A stretch of 64,000 nucleotides of DNA from Pedobacter polaris (GTDB taxonomy: Bacteria; Bacteroidota; Bacteroidia; Sphingobacteriales; Sphingobacteriaceae), in assembly GCF_005116505.1 (NCBI RefSeq), contig NZ_SWBR01000006.1, forward strand, positions 1 to 64,000. The letters are read 5' to 3'. The notes beneath the pieces were generated by a model, which was not told where the DNA came from, did not search any database, and was given only the letters and a program-made list of their open reading frames with translations. Both the position numbers and the translations under genes were made by a program. Shown in pieces: positions 32,882-42,364 of the stretch; the stretch's first letter is position 1; every line of letters begins with the position of its first letter.

Positions 32882-34681
32882 ATGAGAAAAAGTTTACTTT
32901 TTTTAATGCTGCTGAGTGTTAAACTTACATTCGCACAAGTTTCTGATGATTTTAGTGATGGAAATCTTACATCAAATCCAACTTGGGTTGGTCAAACCTC
33001 ACTCTATAATGTCAACACTTCTAAACAATTACAGAGTTCGCTAAGTTCTATTGCTCAAATAGTTAGCTTGTCAACATCCAGTTTTTTAGCAGTCAATACT
33101 AAGTGGGAGTTTTTTGTGCAAATGAACTTTGACCCATCTTCAAGTAACCAAGCAAGAATTTATTTAATTTCTGATCATCAGGATTTAAATGGTCCATTAA
33201 ATGGATATTTTGTTCAAATAGGAGAGAGCGGAAGCGCAGATAGCTACGATTTATATAAACAAACTGGTACAATTGTCACAAAAATCATAGATGGTGCTGC
33301 AAAAACTAGGGCTAATGTTAACATACTCTTGGCTAAAATTAGCGTAACTAGAAGTGATGTAGGTAAATGGGAGTTGGCAACTGATATAACTGGTGGTACT
33401 AATTATTTTTTAGAAGGAACTGTTACAGATTTAACACATACTAATACGGATTGGTTTGGTGTAAGGTGCGATTACACAGCCACTCGTTCTTCGGGATTTA
33501 TTTTTGATGATTTTTCTATTGCTGAATTGATACCAGATGTTACACCACCAGCCTTAGTAAGTGCAAAAGTATTAGATGAGTTTAATGTGGAAGCAGTTTT
33601 TTCTGAACGATTGCAACCGGCATCAGCCTTGATGGCAAGTAATTATTCTACTAGTTTAGGTACGCCAATAGCTGTTACTGCGACCTCTAATGCGAATGTT
33701 TATAAGCTAACTTTCGCATCTCCTTTACCCTCTGGTGGATATAAATTAACGGTTACTAATGTTAAAGATTTAAAGGGAAATCAGATTGGAACAGCTAATA
33801 CAGCTTCATTCTTTTATGTAAAACCATATATACTTAAAAAAGGGGATGTTTTAATTAGTGAAGTTTTGTCTAATCCAAAAACCGGAGGAGTGGACTTTAT
33901 AGAAATTTATAACAATACCAATCAGATTTTAGATTTGAAAGAATTGCAATTGGCCAATATTGATGCAACAGGAAGTCCAGCTAATATTAAAAACGTAAGT
34001 TCAACTTCAGTTTATATGCCAGCAAAAACATATTGGGTATTAACAACAAGCCCAACAGTTGTTAAACAGCAATATAATACAAAATTTCTAGATCAATTTA
34101 TACAAATGAGCAGCTTACCCACCTTTAATAACGATAAAGGCTCAGTTGTTTTATTAGGTACTAATGGATTATTAGAGCAATTTGATTATAATGAAGGAAT
34201 GCATATTGCACTCTTACAAGATGGTGATGGGGTTTCATTAGAAAGAGTTTCCTTTACGAGGGAGGCAAATGCCTATGGTAATTTCAAATCTGCAGCACAA
34301 GCTACTGGTTTTGCTACACCGACTTTTAAAAACTCGCAAGAAGAAGATATCAACCTTTTAAAAAGTAAAGTCAGCTTAGCTCATAAAACTTTTTCTCCTG
34401 ATGGAGATGGCTTTGAAGATTTATTGCAAATTGATTATAGTTTCGTTAACAATGGCAATTTTGCTACAGTAAATATTTATACTGATAGAGGAGTTCTAGT
34501 TCGCAAGTTGGAAAGAAATACTTCTATAGCAACTGCTGGAAATTTTAGTTGGGATGGCTTAACAGATGCTGGTAAAAAGAGCAGGGTAGGCATTTATATT
34601 GTAAAGTTTGATGCTTTTGCTTTGAATGGCAAAATGGAAAGCTTTAAGGAGACTTGTGTATTGGCAGCAAAACTGAATTAA
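32882..34681 (+). CDS. secreted lamin-tail-domain protein
   Basis: A 599-residue exported protein (signal peptide ending TFAQ). Residues 20-215 form a LamG-like beta domain (VSDDFSDGNL...WFGVRCDYTATRSSGFIFDDF). Residues 220-310 are an Ig-like domain, and residues about 318-450 a lamin-tail domain (GDVLISEVLSNPKTGGVDFI). The C-terminus is FlgD-like (FSPDGDGFEDLLQIDY...FSWDGLTDAGK). Such proteins are surface or secreted proteins, often with adhesive or nuclease-linked roles; no active site is seen. No type IX sorting tail is obvious. Confidence 0.85.
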   Translation: MRKSLLFLMLLSVKLTFAQVSDDFSDGNLTSNPTWVGQTSLYNVNTSKQLQSSLSSIAQIVSLSTSSFLAVNTKWEFFVQMNFDPSSSNQARIYLISDHQDLNGPLNGYFVQIGESGSADSYDLYKQTGTIVTKIIDGAAKTRANVNILLAKISVTRSDVGKWELATDITGGTNYFLEGTVTDLTHTNTDWFGVRCDYTATRSSGFIFDDFSIAELIPDVTPPALVSAKVLDEFNVEAVFSERLQPASALMASNYSTSLGTPIAVTATSNANVYKLTFASPLPSGGYKLTVTNVKDLKGNQIGTANTASFFYVKPYILKKGDVLISEVLSNPKTGGVDFIEIYNNTNQILDLKELQLANIDATGSPANIKNVSSTSVYMPAKTYWVLTTSPTVVKQQYNTKFLDQFIQMSSLPTFNNDKGSVVLLGTNGLLEQFDYNEGMHIALLQDGDGVSLERVSFTREANAYGNFKSAAQATGFATPTFKNSQEEDINLLKSKVSLAHKTFSPDGDGFEDLLQIDYSFVNNGNFATVNIYTDRGVLVRKLERNTSIATAGNFSWDGLTDAGKKSRVGIYIVKFDAFALNGKMESFKETCVLAAKLN

Positions 34682-34736
34682 AATTTTGAAAAACAATTCC
34701 ATAATACACTTGTTGTTTTTAAAAAAAGATTTAGCC

Positions 34737-35099
34737 ATGAAATACAGAAAATTATTATCGAGTCTTACTAGAAGGTCTAACAGCGGTTATGTAGCTGTTG
34801 CATTGGTTGCTGGTTTAGCGGCAGGGGCCATATTAAGTATTTTGTTTGCTCCTGAAAGTGGAGAGGATACAAGAAGGTTAATAAGTGACAAAGCAAAAGG
34901 ATTAGGAAATAATGCCAAAGATAAATACACGGCATTAAAAAATAAACTAACAGGTCATGATATGGAAGAAGAGGATGCTGTAGCTCCTGAAGTGCCTCAT
35001 TTTACCCATACCACAACAAAAAGGCGTAAATCAGACATTAAAGACATCATTCATGATAGCCATGTAGAAGGACAGCATAATGAAGAAGCAACTAGCTAA
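34737..35099 (+). CDS. YtxH-domain membrane protein
   Basis: The ATG at 34737 (MKYRKLLSSLTRR) gives 120 residues and is preferred over TTG 34686. One membrane helix GYVAVALVAGLAAGAILSILF is followed by APESGEDTRRLISDKAKG, the standard YtxH/gas-vesicle-like motif, and by an amphipathic, charged cytoplasmic tail. The family is linked to stress responses. A strong terminator follows. Confidence 0.85.
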   Translation: MKYRKLLSSLTRRSNSGYVAVALVAGLAAGAILSILFAPESGEDTRRLISDKAKGLGNNAKDKYTALKNKLTGHDMEEEDAVAPEVPHFTHTTTKRRKSDIKDIIHDSHVEGQHNEEATS

Positions 35100-35145
35100 A
35101 AATTCTATTTAGAATTCAGGAAATATTTTCGCGATGAAATAAATT

Positions 35146-35192
35146 ATCCGACTAATCATATTTGATATTACAATGTGATTAGTCGGATTTTA
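35146..35192. terminator. bidirectional terminator
   Basis: ATCCGACTAATCA (35146-35158) pairs with TGATTAGTCGGAT (35176-35188), a perfect 13-base stem between the convergent YtxH gene and the 3-keto sugar cluster. Confidence 0.85.
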
Positions 35193-35242
35193 TATGCAAT
35201 AGCACTAAAGCTTTAACTAATTAGTACTCTTAAGAAGCTAAA

Positions 35243-36118
35243 CTATAACAATTGATTGTTAACGTATTCGAAACTTGTTTTAACAGAGCCCAATTCATCA
35301 GGTTTATAATTAAACTCATGCTCTACAAAATAATGTTTTACACCAGCTTGTTTAGCACCTTTAAATATTGATTTAAAATCAACCATCCCTTGTCCAATCT
35401 CTGTATTTACAGCTTTGTTGGTTTTGTCAATATCTTTCACATGGAACATTTTGAAGCGACCAGGATGAGCATTGAATAATGTTAAAGGATCAGCAGCAGA
35501 TCGCACTGCCCAATATAAATCCAATTCAAAATCTACTAGTTTCTTATCTGTATTATTCAACATGATTTCATAACCAGTTGTGTTTCCAAACTTGGTAAAT
35601 TCGAAGTCGTGGTTATGATATGCAAATTTTAAACCAGCCGCATTACAAATTTTAGCCCCTTCATTAAGTTTATCAGATAACCTCTTAAAATCATCAGCAG
35701 TTTTTCTTATTGAGCCTCCTAGGTATGGTACAGTAATGTATTCACTGCCAATAACATTTGCAGCTTCAATGTATGATTTTAAACCATCGCTACTTTTACC
35801 AGACATAAAATCTTCCAGGTCATAATGACCACTTGGAGCCTTCATTCCATATTCTTTTAGTAAACTATCAAATGCTTTTGCATCTAATCCCCAAAAGCCA
35901 TCTTTAGCTGAATAACCGTAGGTTTCTACTTCTTTATATCCTATAGCAGCAACTTTAGAAATAATACCTTTAATATCATTTTTAATAATGTCTCTTAAAC
36001 TGTAAAGTTGCAAGCCAATAGCATGTTTGGCAATTAGAGTGCAGGCAAATGATGGCGTAACAGTAACAGCAGCTGCTAATAAGCCTGTTTGTTTAATAAA
36101 GGTTCTTCTAGAGTTCAT
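35243..36118 (-). CDS. exported sugar phosphate isomerase/epimerase-like TIM-barrel protein
   Basis: A 291-residue xylose-isomerase-like TIM barrel. The N-terminus NSRRTFIKQTGLLAAAVTVTP carries a twin-arginine-type signal, so it acts in the periplasm. Metal-binding positions appear as the Glu in VETYGY, the His in YHNHDFEF, the Asp in VDFELDLYW, HVKD and the Glu in FVEHEF. It is the last gene of the cluster, 18 bases after the transporter gene. Probably acts on keto sugars or products of the upstream enzymes. Confidence 0.88.
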   Translation of the reverse strand: MNSRRTFIKQTGLLAAAVTVTPSFACTLIAKHAIGLQLYSLRDIIKNDIKGIISKVAAIGYKEVETYGYSAKDGFWGLDAKAFDSLLKEYGMKAPSGHYDLEDFMSGKSSDGLKSYIEAANVIGSEYITVPYLGGSIRKTADDFKRLSDKLNEGAKICNAAGLKFAYHNHDFEFTKFGNTTGYEIMLNNTDKKLVDFELDLYWAVRSAADPLTLFNAHPGRFKMFHVKDIDKTNKAVNTEIGQGMVDFKSIFKGAKQAGVKHYFVEHEFNYKPDELGSVKTSFEYVNNQLL

Positions 36119-36136
36119 GTTGTGTAGTCTTAAATA

Positions 36137-37363
36137 TTAAATATCGGTTTGAGCTTCAGTTTTATCGTTAAATAGCAATGCGAATATTAAAAAGACTACA
36201 AATGCGATGCCAGCTGGAATAATCCAAATCATTTTCCAGTCTTCAGCACCATTAACTTTATACATCTCTGTAATTTGACCAGCTACCATAAAACCTATTA
36301 ACATTCCAATTCCATAAGTAGCTAATGTAATTAAACCTTGAGCAGCACTTTTAAATTTATCACCAGCTTTAGAGTTGGTGTAAATTTGTCCAGAAACAAA
36401 GAAGAAATCATAACAAATCCCATGTAATGCAATACCTGTAATTAACATGAAGCTAAACTCACCAGCGTTGCCATAAGCAAATAATACATAACGAATAGCC
36501 CATGCAAGCATACCCACTAAAATAGTTTTCTTAAAGCCGAATTTCTTAAAGAAGATAGGTAGCGCTAATAAAAATAATACTTCTGATGCTTGTCCAATTG
36601 TCATCTTACCAGTTGGATTATCCATACCTACATTTGTAAGGAAATTATTAGCATTTTGATAGTAAAAAGCTAATGGGATACAAATTAAGATTGACGAAAT
36701 AAAGAAGATTAAGAAGTTTTTGTCTTTTAATAATTTCAATGCATCCAACCCTAAAATATCAGAAATAGTTATTTTTTCACCTGCACCTTTTGGAGGTGTT
36801 TTAGGTAATAAGAAACTAAATAAACCAAGTACTATTGAAGCAATACTTGCCATCAAAAATGTGTTTCTTAACAATCCATCTTTCACACCATCTTGAGAAT
36901 CCCAGTGAAAAGCAAAACTTATTAATAAGCCAGCAGCTATCCAACCTAATGTTCCCCAAATTCTAATGCTCGAAAATTCTTTCTCGGGATCCTTCATTTG
37001 GTTAAATGATACTGAATTTACCAAGGCTAAAGTTGGCATATATAATATCATATAACTTAAAACATATGGGTAAAAAACAGACATATCAGCAGCGTTATAC
37101 ATTTGATACATTAAAATGGCGCCAAGGATATGTAATACACCAAGAATTTTTTCGGCATTAAAATAACGATCTGCAATAAGACCAATAATAAAAGGAGCAA
37201 TAATGGCACCCCAAGATTGGGTAGAAAAAACAGCTCCAGTTTCTGGGCCTGTTGCACTTAAATTTTTGCTTAAGAATGTTCCGAGTGTTACAAACCATGC
37301 ACCCCAGATAAAAAATTCTAGGAACATCATTAAAGACAATTTGACGCGGATAGTTGGGTTCAT
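36137..37363 (-). CDS. MFS transporter, nucleoside:H+ symporter type
   Basis: A 408-residue inner-membrane carrier with 12 predicted helices, starting RVKLSLMMFLEFFIWGAWFVTLGTFL, the pattern of the NupG-like nucleoside/H+ symporter branch of MFS. In Bacteroidota, relatives beside DUF1080 and Gfo/Idh genes probably import sugars rather than nucleosides; this substrate shift is an inference from context. A hairpin of 10 base pairs lies upstream at 37396-37426. Confidence 0.85.
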   Translation of the reverse strand: MNPTIRVKLSLMMFLEFFIWGAWFVTLGTFLSKNLSATGPETGAVFSTQSWGAIIAPFIIGLIADRYFNAEKILGVLHILGAILMYQMYNAADMSVFYPYVLSYMILYMPTLALVNSVSFNQMKDPEKEFSSIRIWGTLGWIAAGLLISFAFHWDSQDGVKDGLLRNTFLMASIASIVLGLFSFLLPKTPPKGAGEKITISDILGLDALKLLKDKNFLIFFISSILICIPLAFYYQNANNFLTNVGMDNPTGKMTIGQASEVLFLLALPIFFKKFGFKKTILVGMLAWAIRYVLFAYGNAGEFSFMLITGIALHGICYDFFFVSGQIYTNSKAGDKFKSAAQGLITLATYGIGMLIGFMVAGQITEMYKVNGAEDWKMIWIIPAGIAFVVFLIFALLFNDKTEAQTDI

Positions 37364-37395
37364 TTGTTTATTTGGTTAGGGTTGATAAATATAAG

Positions 37396-37426
37396 AATGG
37401 TTGATAGTTATTTACCATCAACCATT
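37396..37426 (-). terminator. hairpin between DUF1080 and MFS genes
   Basis: AATGGTTGAT (37396-37405) and ATCAACCATT (37417-37426) form a 10-base stem; a weak T-rich tail (TCTTATATTT) follows on the minus strand. It could attenuate transcription inside the cluster or stabilise the upstream mRNA. Confidence 0.5.
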
Positions 37427-37434
37427 CATTTTTA

Positions 37435-38127
37435 TTATTTTAATTCTTTAATCATGATATTTCTATACCAAACTTCATCTCCATGGTCTTGTAAACCAAT
37501 CTTTCCACTTTTGTAGGTTCCAAAACCTTCCCATTTGGCAAATTTACTTCCAGCAATCAGTGCTTTCCAATTGTCATCCCACATAGTAGTTTTAACCACC
37601 TCTACGCCATTTAGTATTAAAGTTAATTTACCGTTGTCGCTAATAATTTCTGCTTTGTTCCATTCGCCAACAGGTTTAACCGGCTCGCTTGTGCTTTTTA
37701 CCATGTCGTATAAATCACCAGCTCTGTGTTTGGTTATTTTACCATCTTTATGGCCATCATTGTCAATTACTTGCATTTCTGGACCAGTTAAGTAAGTCTG
37801 GCTATATTTTGGGCTTTCGAAAACATTAAAGATAATACCGCTATTAGCGTTTGGAGCAACTTTCCATTCTAATTTTAAATGGTAATTTGCATATTCCTTA
37901 TCGGTAACTAAATCGCCACCACCATCTTTACCCTTTTTTGCAGGATTCATGTGAATTGCTCCATCTACAACTTCCCAGGCAGAGCCAACACCAGTTTTGT
38001 TATAGGTGTGCCAACCTGTTGTGGTTTTGCCGTCAAATAATTTTACAAAGCCCTTCTTTTTAGTCTGAGCAACAGAGCCACAGCCCATTGCTACTATTGC
38101 TATTACTGCAAATATGTATTGTTTCAT
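37435..38127 (-). CDS. DUF1080 lipoprotein (3-keto-disaccharide hydrolase family)
   Basis: The ATG at 38127 (MKQYIFAVIAIVAMGCGS) is preferred because it gives a clear lipobox (AMGC) and avoids overlapping the upstream gene; product 230 residues. The mature protein is a jelly-roll domain starting FVKLFDGKTTTGWHTYN and containing YHLKLEWKVAPNANSGIIF, both hallmarks of PF06439. Family members cleave 3-keto glycosides such as 3-ketotrehalose. It follows a Tat-exported oxidoreductase gene by 19 bases, so it should work beside it in the periplasm. Confidence 0.9.
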   Translation of the reverse strand: MKQYIFAVIAIVAMGCGSVAQTKKKGFVKLFDGKTTTGWHTYNKTGVGSAWEVVDGAIHMNPAKKGKDGGGDLVTDKEYANYHLKLEWKVAPNANSGIIFNVFESPKYSQTYLTGPEMQVIDNDGHKDGKITKHRAGDLYDMVKSTSEPVKPVGEWNKAEIISDNGKLTLILNGVEVVKTTMWDDNWKALIAGSKFAKWEGFGTYKSGKIGLQDHGDEVWYRNIMIKELK

Positions 38128-38146
38128 GTTTCCTTTTAAATTAATA

Positions 38147-39583
38147 TTAAGCACCTAAAGTCCAACCTTTACGGTACTCTCTTTTTACAAATTGATTTAC
38201 ATCATCGAAGTTCGTTACTTTCATTTGGTTATTATCCCAAAGCAATTTAGTGTATCTACCTGGATAAGTAATTTTTCCGTTAGCATCTTTACGTTGAATA
38301 TCAGCACCGCGAATAGCTAAGTTCGCCATTAATAAAGCCTCAGTTAAAGGTCCAGCAATTTCAAATGGAGAACTTAATTCTTGTTTGCCATAACCAGCAA
38401 TTGAAGCTTCTACCCATTGGGCATAATGTCCATTTGCTTGGTCTTTAACACGGGCAAATTTTTCTTTCACTTTGATATCTGCATTTTTTGATAAAGGCAA
38501 TAAACGAGGATTAGCACTATAAGTACTTGCCATCATTTTACCTTTTGTACCAATAAACAAAGTGCCATTTCCACCATCGCCAAAAACTTCATTGGCACCA
38601 AGTTCTACAGGTCTTTCTGGTTGTATACCACCATCCATCCAGTGAACTGTAACATCACCTTTGGTTTTATTAGTTTTAGGGAATTTTAAAGTTACGTGGC
38701 TAGAAGGAGGACAACTGTCTGGGAAATACCCACGTTTAAATTCATCAACATAAACAGAACCAACGCTGGCTTCTACTTCACTTGCATATTTAAGATTTAA
38801 AACGCTAAATGGTGCTTCTAGTAAATGGCAACCCATATCACCTAATGCCCCGGTTCCGTAATCCCACCATCCACGCCAGTTAAATGGTACTAACTTATCT
38901 ACATAGTCTTTGTAAGGAGCGGTTCCTAACCATAAATCCCAATCTAATTCTTTAGGGATATCTGCTTTATTTGCAGACCATGGAATACCTTGTGGCCAAA
39001 CAGGTCTATCAGTAAATGCATAAACAGTATGCACATCTCCAATTAAACCTGCATCGTACCATTCTTTCATTTGTCGTGGACCATCATTTGATGCGCCTTG
39101 GTTACCCATCTGAGTAACAACCTTATATTGGGCAGCAGCTGCAGTTAAAGCACGAGCTTCATAAATGTCGTGGGTTAATGGTTTTTGAACATAAACATGT
39201 TTACCTAATTGCATTGCGGCTAAGGCTTGTATAGCATGGTTATGATCTGGCGTAGAGACTGAAACAGCATCAAAGTTTTTATGTTCTTTTTCATACATCT
39301 CACGCCAATCTTTATAGAATTTTGCTTTCGGGAAAGCTTTTACACTATCGGCAGCTCTACGTGTATCTACATCACAAAGGAAACCAATATCAGCTTTTCC
39401 GCTTTTTGCAAACATAGCAACATCGCTTTTTCCTTTTCCACCTACACCAACACTAGCAATGATTAACCTATCACTAGGAGCCAAATATCCCTGACCACCT
39501 AAAACATGACGAGGTACAATTGTAAATGCTGCTGCTGCGATTGCACTCGTTTTAAGAAAGTTACGTCTGCTGTTATCGGTCAT
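38147..39583 (-). CDS. Tat-exported Gfo/Idh/MocA oxidoreductase
   Basis: Start ATG at 39583 (MTDNSRRNFLKTSAIAAA) gives 478 residues with a twin-arginine signal; the upstream Met adds seven residues. The NAD(P)-binding fold follows (RLIIASVGVGGKGKSDVAMF) and the catalytic Lys/His region is in GKHVYVQKPLTHDI, the EKP-like motif with Gln for Glu. The C-terminal domain has WRGWWDYGTGALGDMGCHLLE. The export signal implies a tightly bound cofactor carried across the membrane folded. It likely interconverts keto and hydroxy sugars. Confidence 0.9.
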   Translation of the reverse strand: MTDNSRRNFLKTSAIAAAAFTIVPRHVLGGQGYLAPSDRLIIASVGVGGKGKSDVAMFAKSGKADIGFLCDVDTRRAADSVKAFPKAKFYKDWREMYEKEHKNFDAVSVSTPDHNHAIQALAAMQLGKHVYVQKPLTHDIYEARALTAAAAQYKVVTQMGNQGASNDGPRQMKEWYDAGLIGDVHTVYAFTDRPVWPQGIPWSANKADIPKELDWDLWLGTAPYKDYVDKLVPFNWRGWWDYGTGALGDMGCHLLEAPFSVLNLKYASEVEASVGSVYVDEFKRGYFPDSCPPSSHVTLKFPKTNKTKGDVTVHWMDGGIQPERPVELGANEVFGDGGNGTLFIGTKGKMMASTYSANPRLLPLSKNADIKVKEKFARVKDQANGHYAQWVEASIAGYGKQELSSPFEIAGPLTEALLMANLAIRGADIQRKDANGKITYPGRYTKLLWDNNQMKVTNFDDVNQFVKREYRKGWTLGA

Positions 39584-39627
39584 TTCTTTTTTTAGTTTTT
39601 CCATTTGATTAATGTTTAAAGTCCAGG

Positions 39628-40011
39628 TTATTTTTTAAGTGATAAGATATATTTTACCATTGATTTCGCTTCGTCTTCAGTAATTTTAGTATGTGGTGTC
39701 ATTGGTACTGCGCCCCAAACACCTTTTCCACCTTTTATAATTTTGCCAGCCAATAAAGCTATATTTTCATCATTTGATGGATATTTAGCAGCAATTTCTT
39801 GGTACGCTGGCCCAATTAGTTTGTTTTCTTTATGGTGGCAACCCACACAGTCAGATTTTACAATTAGCAATTCTCCTGCATCCATTGCAGGTTTAGCAGC
39901 AGGAGTAGAACTTGATGCCGTAGTAGTACTTTCGGTTGAGTCACCAGAGCCACCACAGGCAGCAAAAAATAGAGTAAGTCCGCTTAAAAATAAGAATGTT
40001 TTTTTCATCAA
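39628..40011 (-). CDS. c-type cytochrome lipoprotein
   Basis: A 127-residue protein. Signal and lipobox FAAC with Cys19, then a Ser/Thr linker, then one heme c site C55-V-G-C-H59 and the probable axial Met104 in AVPMTPH. It resembles class I cytochrome c. Inside this cluster it is the likely electron acceptor for the GMC dehydrogenase, passing electrons to the respiratory chain. Confidence 0.92.
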   Translation of the reverse strand: MMKKTFLFLSGLTLFFAACGGSGDSTESTTTASSSTPAAKPAMDAGELLIVKSDCVGCHHKENKLIGPAYQEIAAKYPSNDENIALLAGKIIKGGKGVWGAVPMTPHTKITEDEAKSMVKYILSLKK

Positions 40012-40086
40012 TTTATGTTTTTTAATGGCATGAGCATATTGTGTAAGATGGGCTCATAATGGTTTCATTTGTATGTTTGTTTTTTA

Positions 40087-41139
40087 TTATATGCCTAGTA
40101 TTGTTTTGTTAAAATCTTGGTTTCCGCCAGATGCGGCAAAATCATCAAACGCTTTTGTAGTAACCGGAATAATGTGATTTTTAATAAATTCAACACCTTC
40201 GCGAGCTCCTGTTTCTGAATCTTTAATACAGCATTCCCACTCCATTACGGCCCAACCTTTAAAATCGTACTGTGTTAATTTGCTAAAAATCTTTTTAAAA
40301 TCTACTTGTCCATCTCCGGGAGAGCGGTATCTTCCTGCTCTGTTTGCCCAACTTTGATAGCCTCCAAATGTACCTTGTTTACCTGTCGGATTAAATTCGG
40401 CATCCTTAACGTGGAAGGCTTTAATTCGCTCATGGTAAAAATCGATGTATTGGATATAGTCTAATTGTTGCAACACAAAGTGTGATGGATCATACAATAA
40501 ACATGCTCTTTGATGATGATTAACTTTGTCTAAAAACATTTCATAGGTTTCTCCATCAAATAAATCTTCTCCAGGATGAATTTCATAGCAAACATCAACC
40601 CCGCAGTTGTCAAATTCATTTAAAATAGGCAACCAACGTTTCGCTAATTCGGTAAAACCATCATCTACTAAACCTTCTGGTCTTTGTGGCCAAGGATGAA
40701 AAGTATGCCATAACAAAGAGCCACTAAAAGTAGCATGTGCTTTTAAACCTAAATTCTGAGAAGCTTTAGCGGCATATTTCATTTGCTGAATGGCCCATTC
40801 TGTTCTCGCTTTCGGATTGTTTTTTACTTCTGGTGCAGCAAAAGCATCAAATAGCGAATCGTAGGCAGGATTTACAGCAACCAACTGACCTTGCAAATGT
40901 GTAGAAAGCTCTGTAATTACTAAGCCATAAGAAGCAACTTTTGCCGTTAATTCATCAGCATAGGTTTTGCTTTCTGCAGCAAGTTTTAAGTCTATAAATC
41001 TTTTGTCTAGTGTGGGCATTTGTATGCCTTTGAAACCTAAACTTGCTGCCCATTTACAAATTCCATCAAGGGAATTAAAAGGGGCCTCATCTCCAATAAA
41101 TTGGGCTAAAAATATCGCTGGTCCTTGTATTGTTGTCAT
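40087..41139 (-). CDS. sugar phosphate isomerase/epimerase-like TIM barrel
   Basis: A 350-residue cytoplasmic xylose-isomerase-like protein without signal peptide. Metal ligands are suggested by Glu in VCYEIHPGEDLF, Asp in LYDPSHF, His in HVKDAEF and Glu in AVMEWECC. It is 4 bases downstream of the cytoplasmic Gfo/Idh gene, so the pair is translationally linked and probably acts on the same sugar. Confidence 0.9.
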   Translation of the reverse strand: MTTIQGPAIFLAQFIGDEAPFNSLDGICKWAASLGFKGIQMPTLDKRFIDLKLAAESKTYADELTAKVASYGLVITELSTHLQGQLVAVNPAYDSLFDAFAAPEVKNNPKARTEWAIQQMKYAAKASQNLGLKAHATFSGSLLWHTFHPWPQRPEGLVDDGFTELAKRWLPILNEFDNCGVDVCYEIHPGEDLFDGETYEMFLDKVNHHQRACLLYDPSHFVLQQLDYIQYIDFYHERIKAFHVKDAEFNPTGKQGTFGGYQSWANRAGRYRSPGDGQVDFKKIFSKLTQYDFKGWAVMEWECCIKDSETGAREGVEFIKNHIIPVTTKAFDDFAASGGNQDFNKTILGI

Positions 41140-41143
41140 TATA

Positions 41144-42298
41144 TTATACTTTAAAATCGAACCATTTCTGATCGGATTTGCTTGAAGCTACTACATTTTC
41201 TATAAAAGCCATTCCTCTAATTCCATCATCAGCATTAGGAAAATCTAGCATTGCTGCACTAGGTTCTTCGCCAATTTGTTTAGCCATAATAGTTTGTGCA
41301 AAGTTTTTATAAATATTAGCGAAAGCTTCTAAATATCCCTCTGGGTGACCAGATGGGGTTCTGGTATTGTATTTAGCAATTTCTGAATTGTAGCCATTAC
41401 CAGTTCTGTAAATTTGCATAGGTTGATCTAACCACTTTACAGTTAAAGTATTTGGTTCCATTTGATGCCATTCTAAACCGCCTTTTTCGCCATAAACATA
41501 AATTTTAATTGCATTTTCTTCACCAGCGGCAATTTGTGATGCAAATAAAACTCCATTGGCACCATTGTTAAATTTAAGTAGCACGTTGCCATCATCATCT
41601 AGCAATCTATTTTCTACTACAATATTTAAATCTGCACATATTTTAGTGATTTGCAAACCAGAAATATATTCAGCTAAATGTGCTGCATGCGTACCAACAT
41701 CAGCCATGCAACCGCTTATGCCACTTTTTGATGGGTCTGCTCTCCATGCTGCCTGCTTGTTATCTGCATCTGCTGGAAGGCTTAACCAACCTTGAGGATA
41801 CTCAACAACAACCTTTCTAATTTTGCCCAATTTACCATCGGCCACCATTTGTTTAGCTTGTTTAACCATCGGATATCCTGAATAAGTATGGGTTAAACAA
41901 ACCATTAATCCGGTTTCAGTTGCTTTTTGCTTTAGAATTTTGGCCTCAGCAAGGCTAAAAGTAATTGGTTTATCAATTAATACATGAAACCCATTTTCTA
42001 GAGCCAACATAGCTGGTTCAAAATGTAAATTATTTGGTGTAACGATACTCACAAAATGCATTCTCTCTGATTGTGGAAGTTTGCTTTCTGCAATAATCAT
42101 TTCTTTATAGCTGGTATATATTCTGTCTTCTGGAAGAAATAGCTCTTTGCCAGAAGCGATTGCATTAGCTGGATCACTACTTAAAGCTCCACAACTCAAT
42201 TCTATTAATCCATCTAAACTAGCAGCCATACGGTGAACAGCGCCAATAAAGGCTTTTTTGCCACCGCCTACCATGCCCATTCTTACTTTTTCTTTCAT
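41144..42298 (-). CDS. Gfo/Idh/MocA oxidoreductase, cytoplasmic
   Basis: Start ATG at 42298 (MKEKVRMGMVGGGKKAFIG) gives 384 residues; 42340 would add a 14-residue tail without homology-like features. The dinucleotide loop MGMVGGGKKAF is unusual in shape but typical of this subgroup. The EKP-type motif is DKPITFSLAEA, and SGISGCMADVGTHAAHLAEY lines the active site. Lacking a signal, it works in the cytoplasm, unlike its paralogue at 38147. Confidence 0.9.
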   Translation of the reverse strand: MKEKVRMGMVGGGKKAFIGAVHRMAASLDGLIELSCGALSSDPANAIASGKELFLPEDRIYTSYKEMIIAESKLPQSERMHFVSIVTPNNLHFEPAMLALENGFHVLIDKPITFSLAEAKILKQKATETGLMVCLTHTYSGYPMVKQAKQMVADGKLGKIRKVVVEYPQGWLSLPADADNKQAAWRADPSKSGISGCMADVGTHAAHLAEYISGLQITKICADLNIVVENRLLDDDGNVLLKFNNGANGVLFASQIAAGEENAIKIYVYGEKGGLEWHQMEPNTLTVKWLDQPMQIYRTGNGYNSEIAKYNTRTPSGHPEGYLEAFANIYKNFAQTIMAKQIGEEPSAAMLDFPNADDGIRGMAFIENVVASSKSDQKWFDFKV

Positions 42299-42364
42299 AT
42301 TTAAAAGTGGTAAGTTGTACGTTATAAGTTTACGTATCACTTATAACGTATCACTTTTTACTTA

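Noticed and set aside
36137..37363. True nucleoside uptake gene
   Set aside because: The fold fits the NupG branch, but no nucleoside genes are near and the operon context points to sugars; substrate left open.
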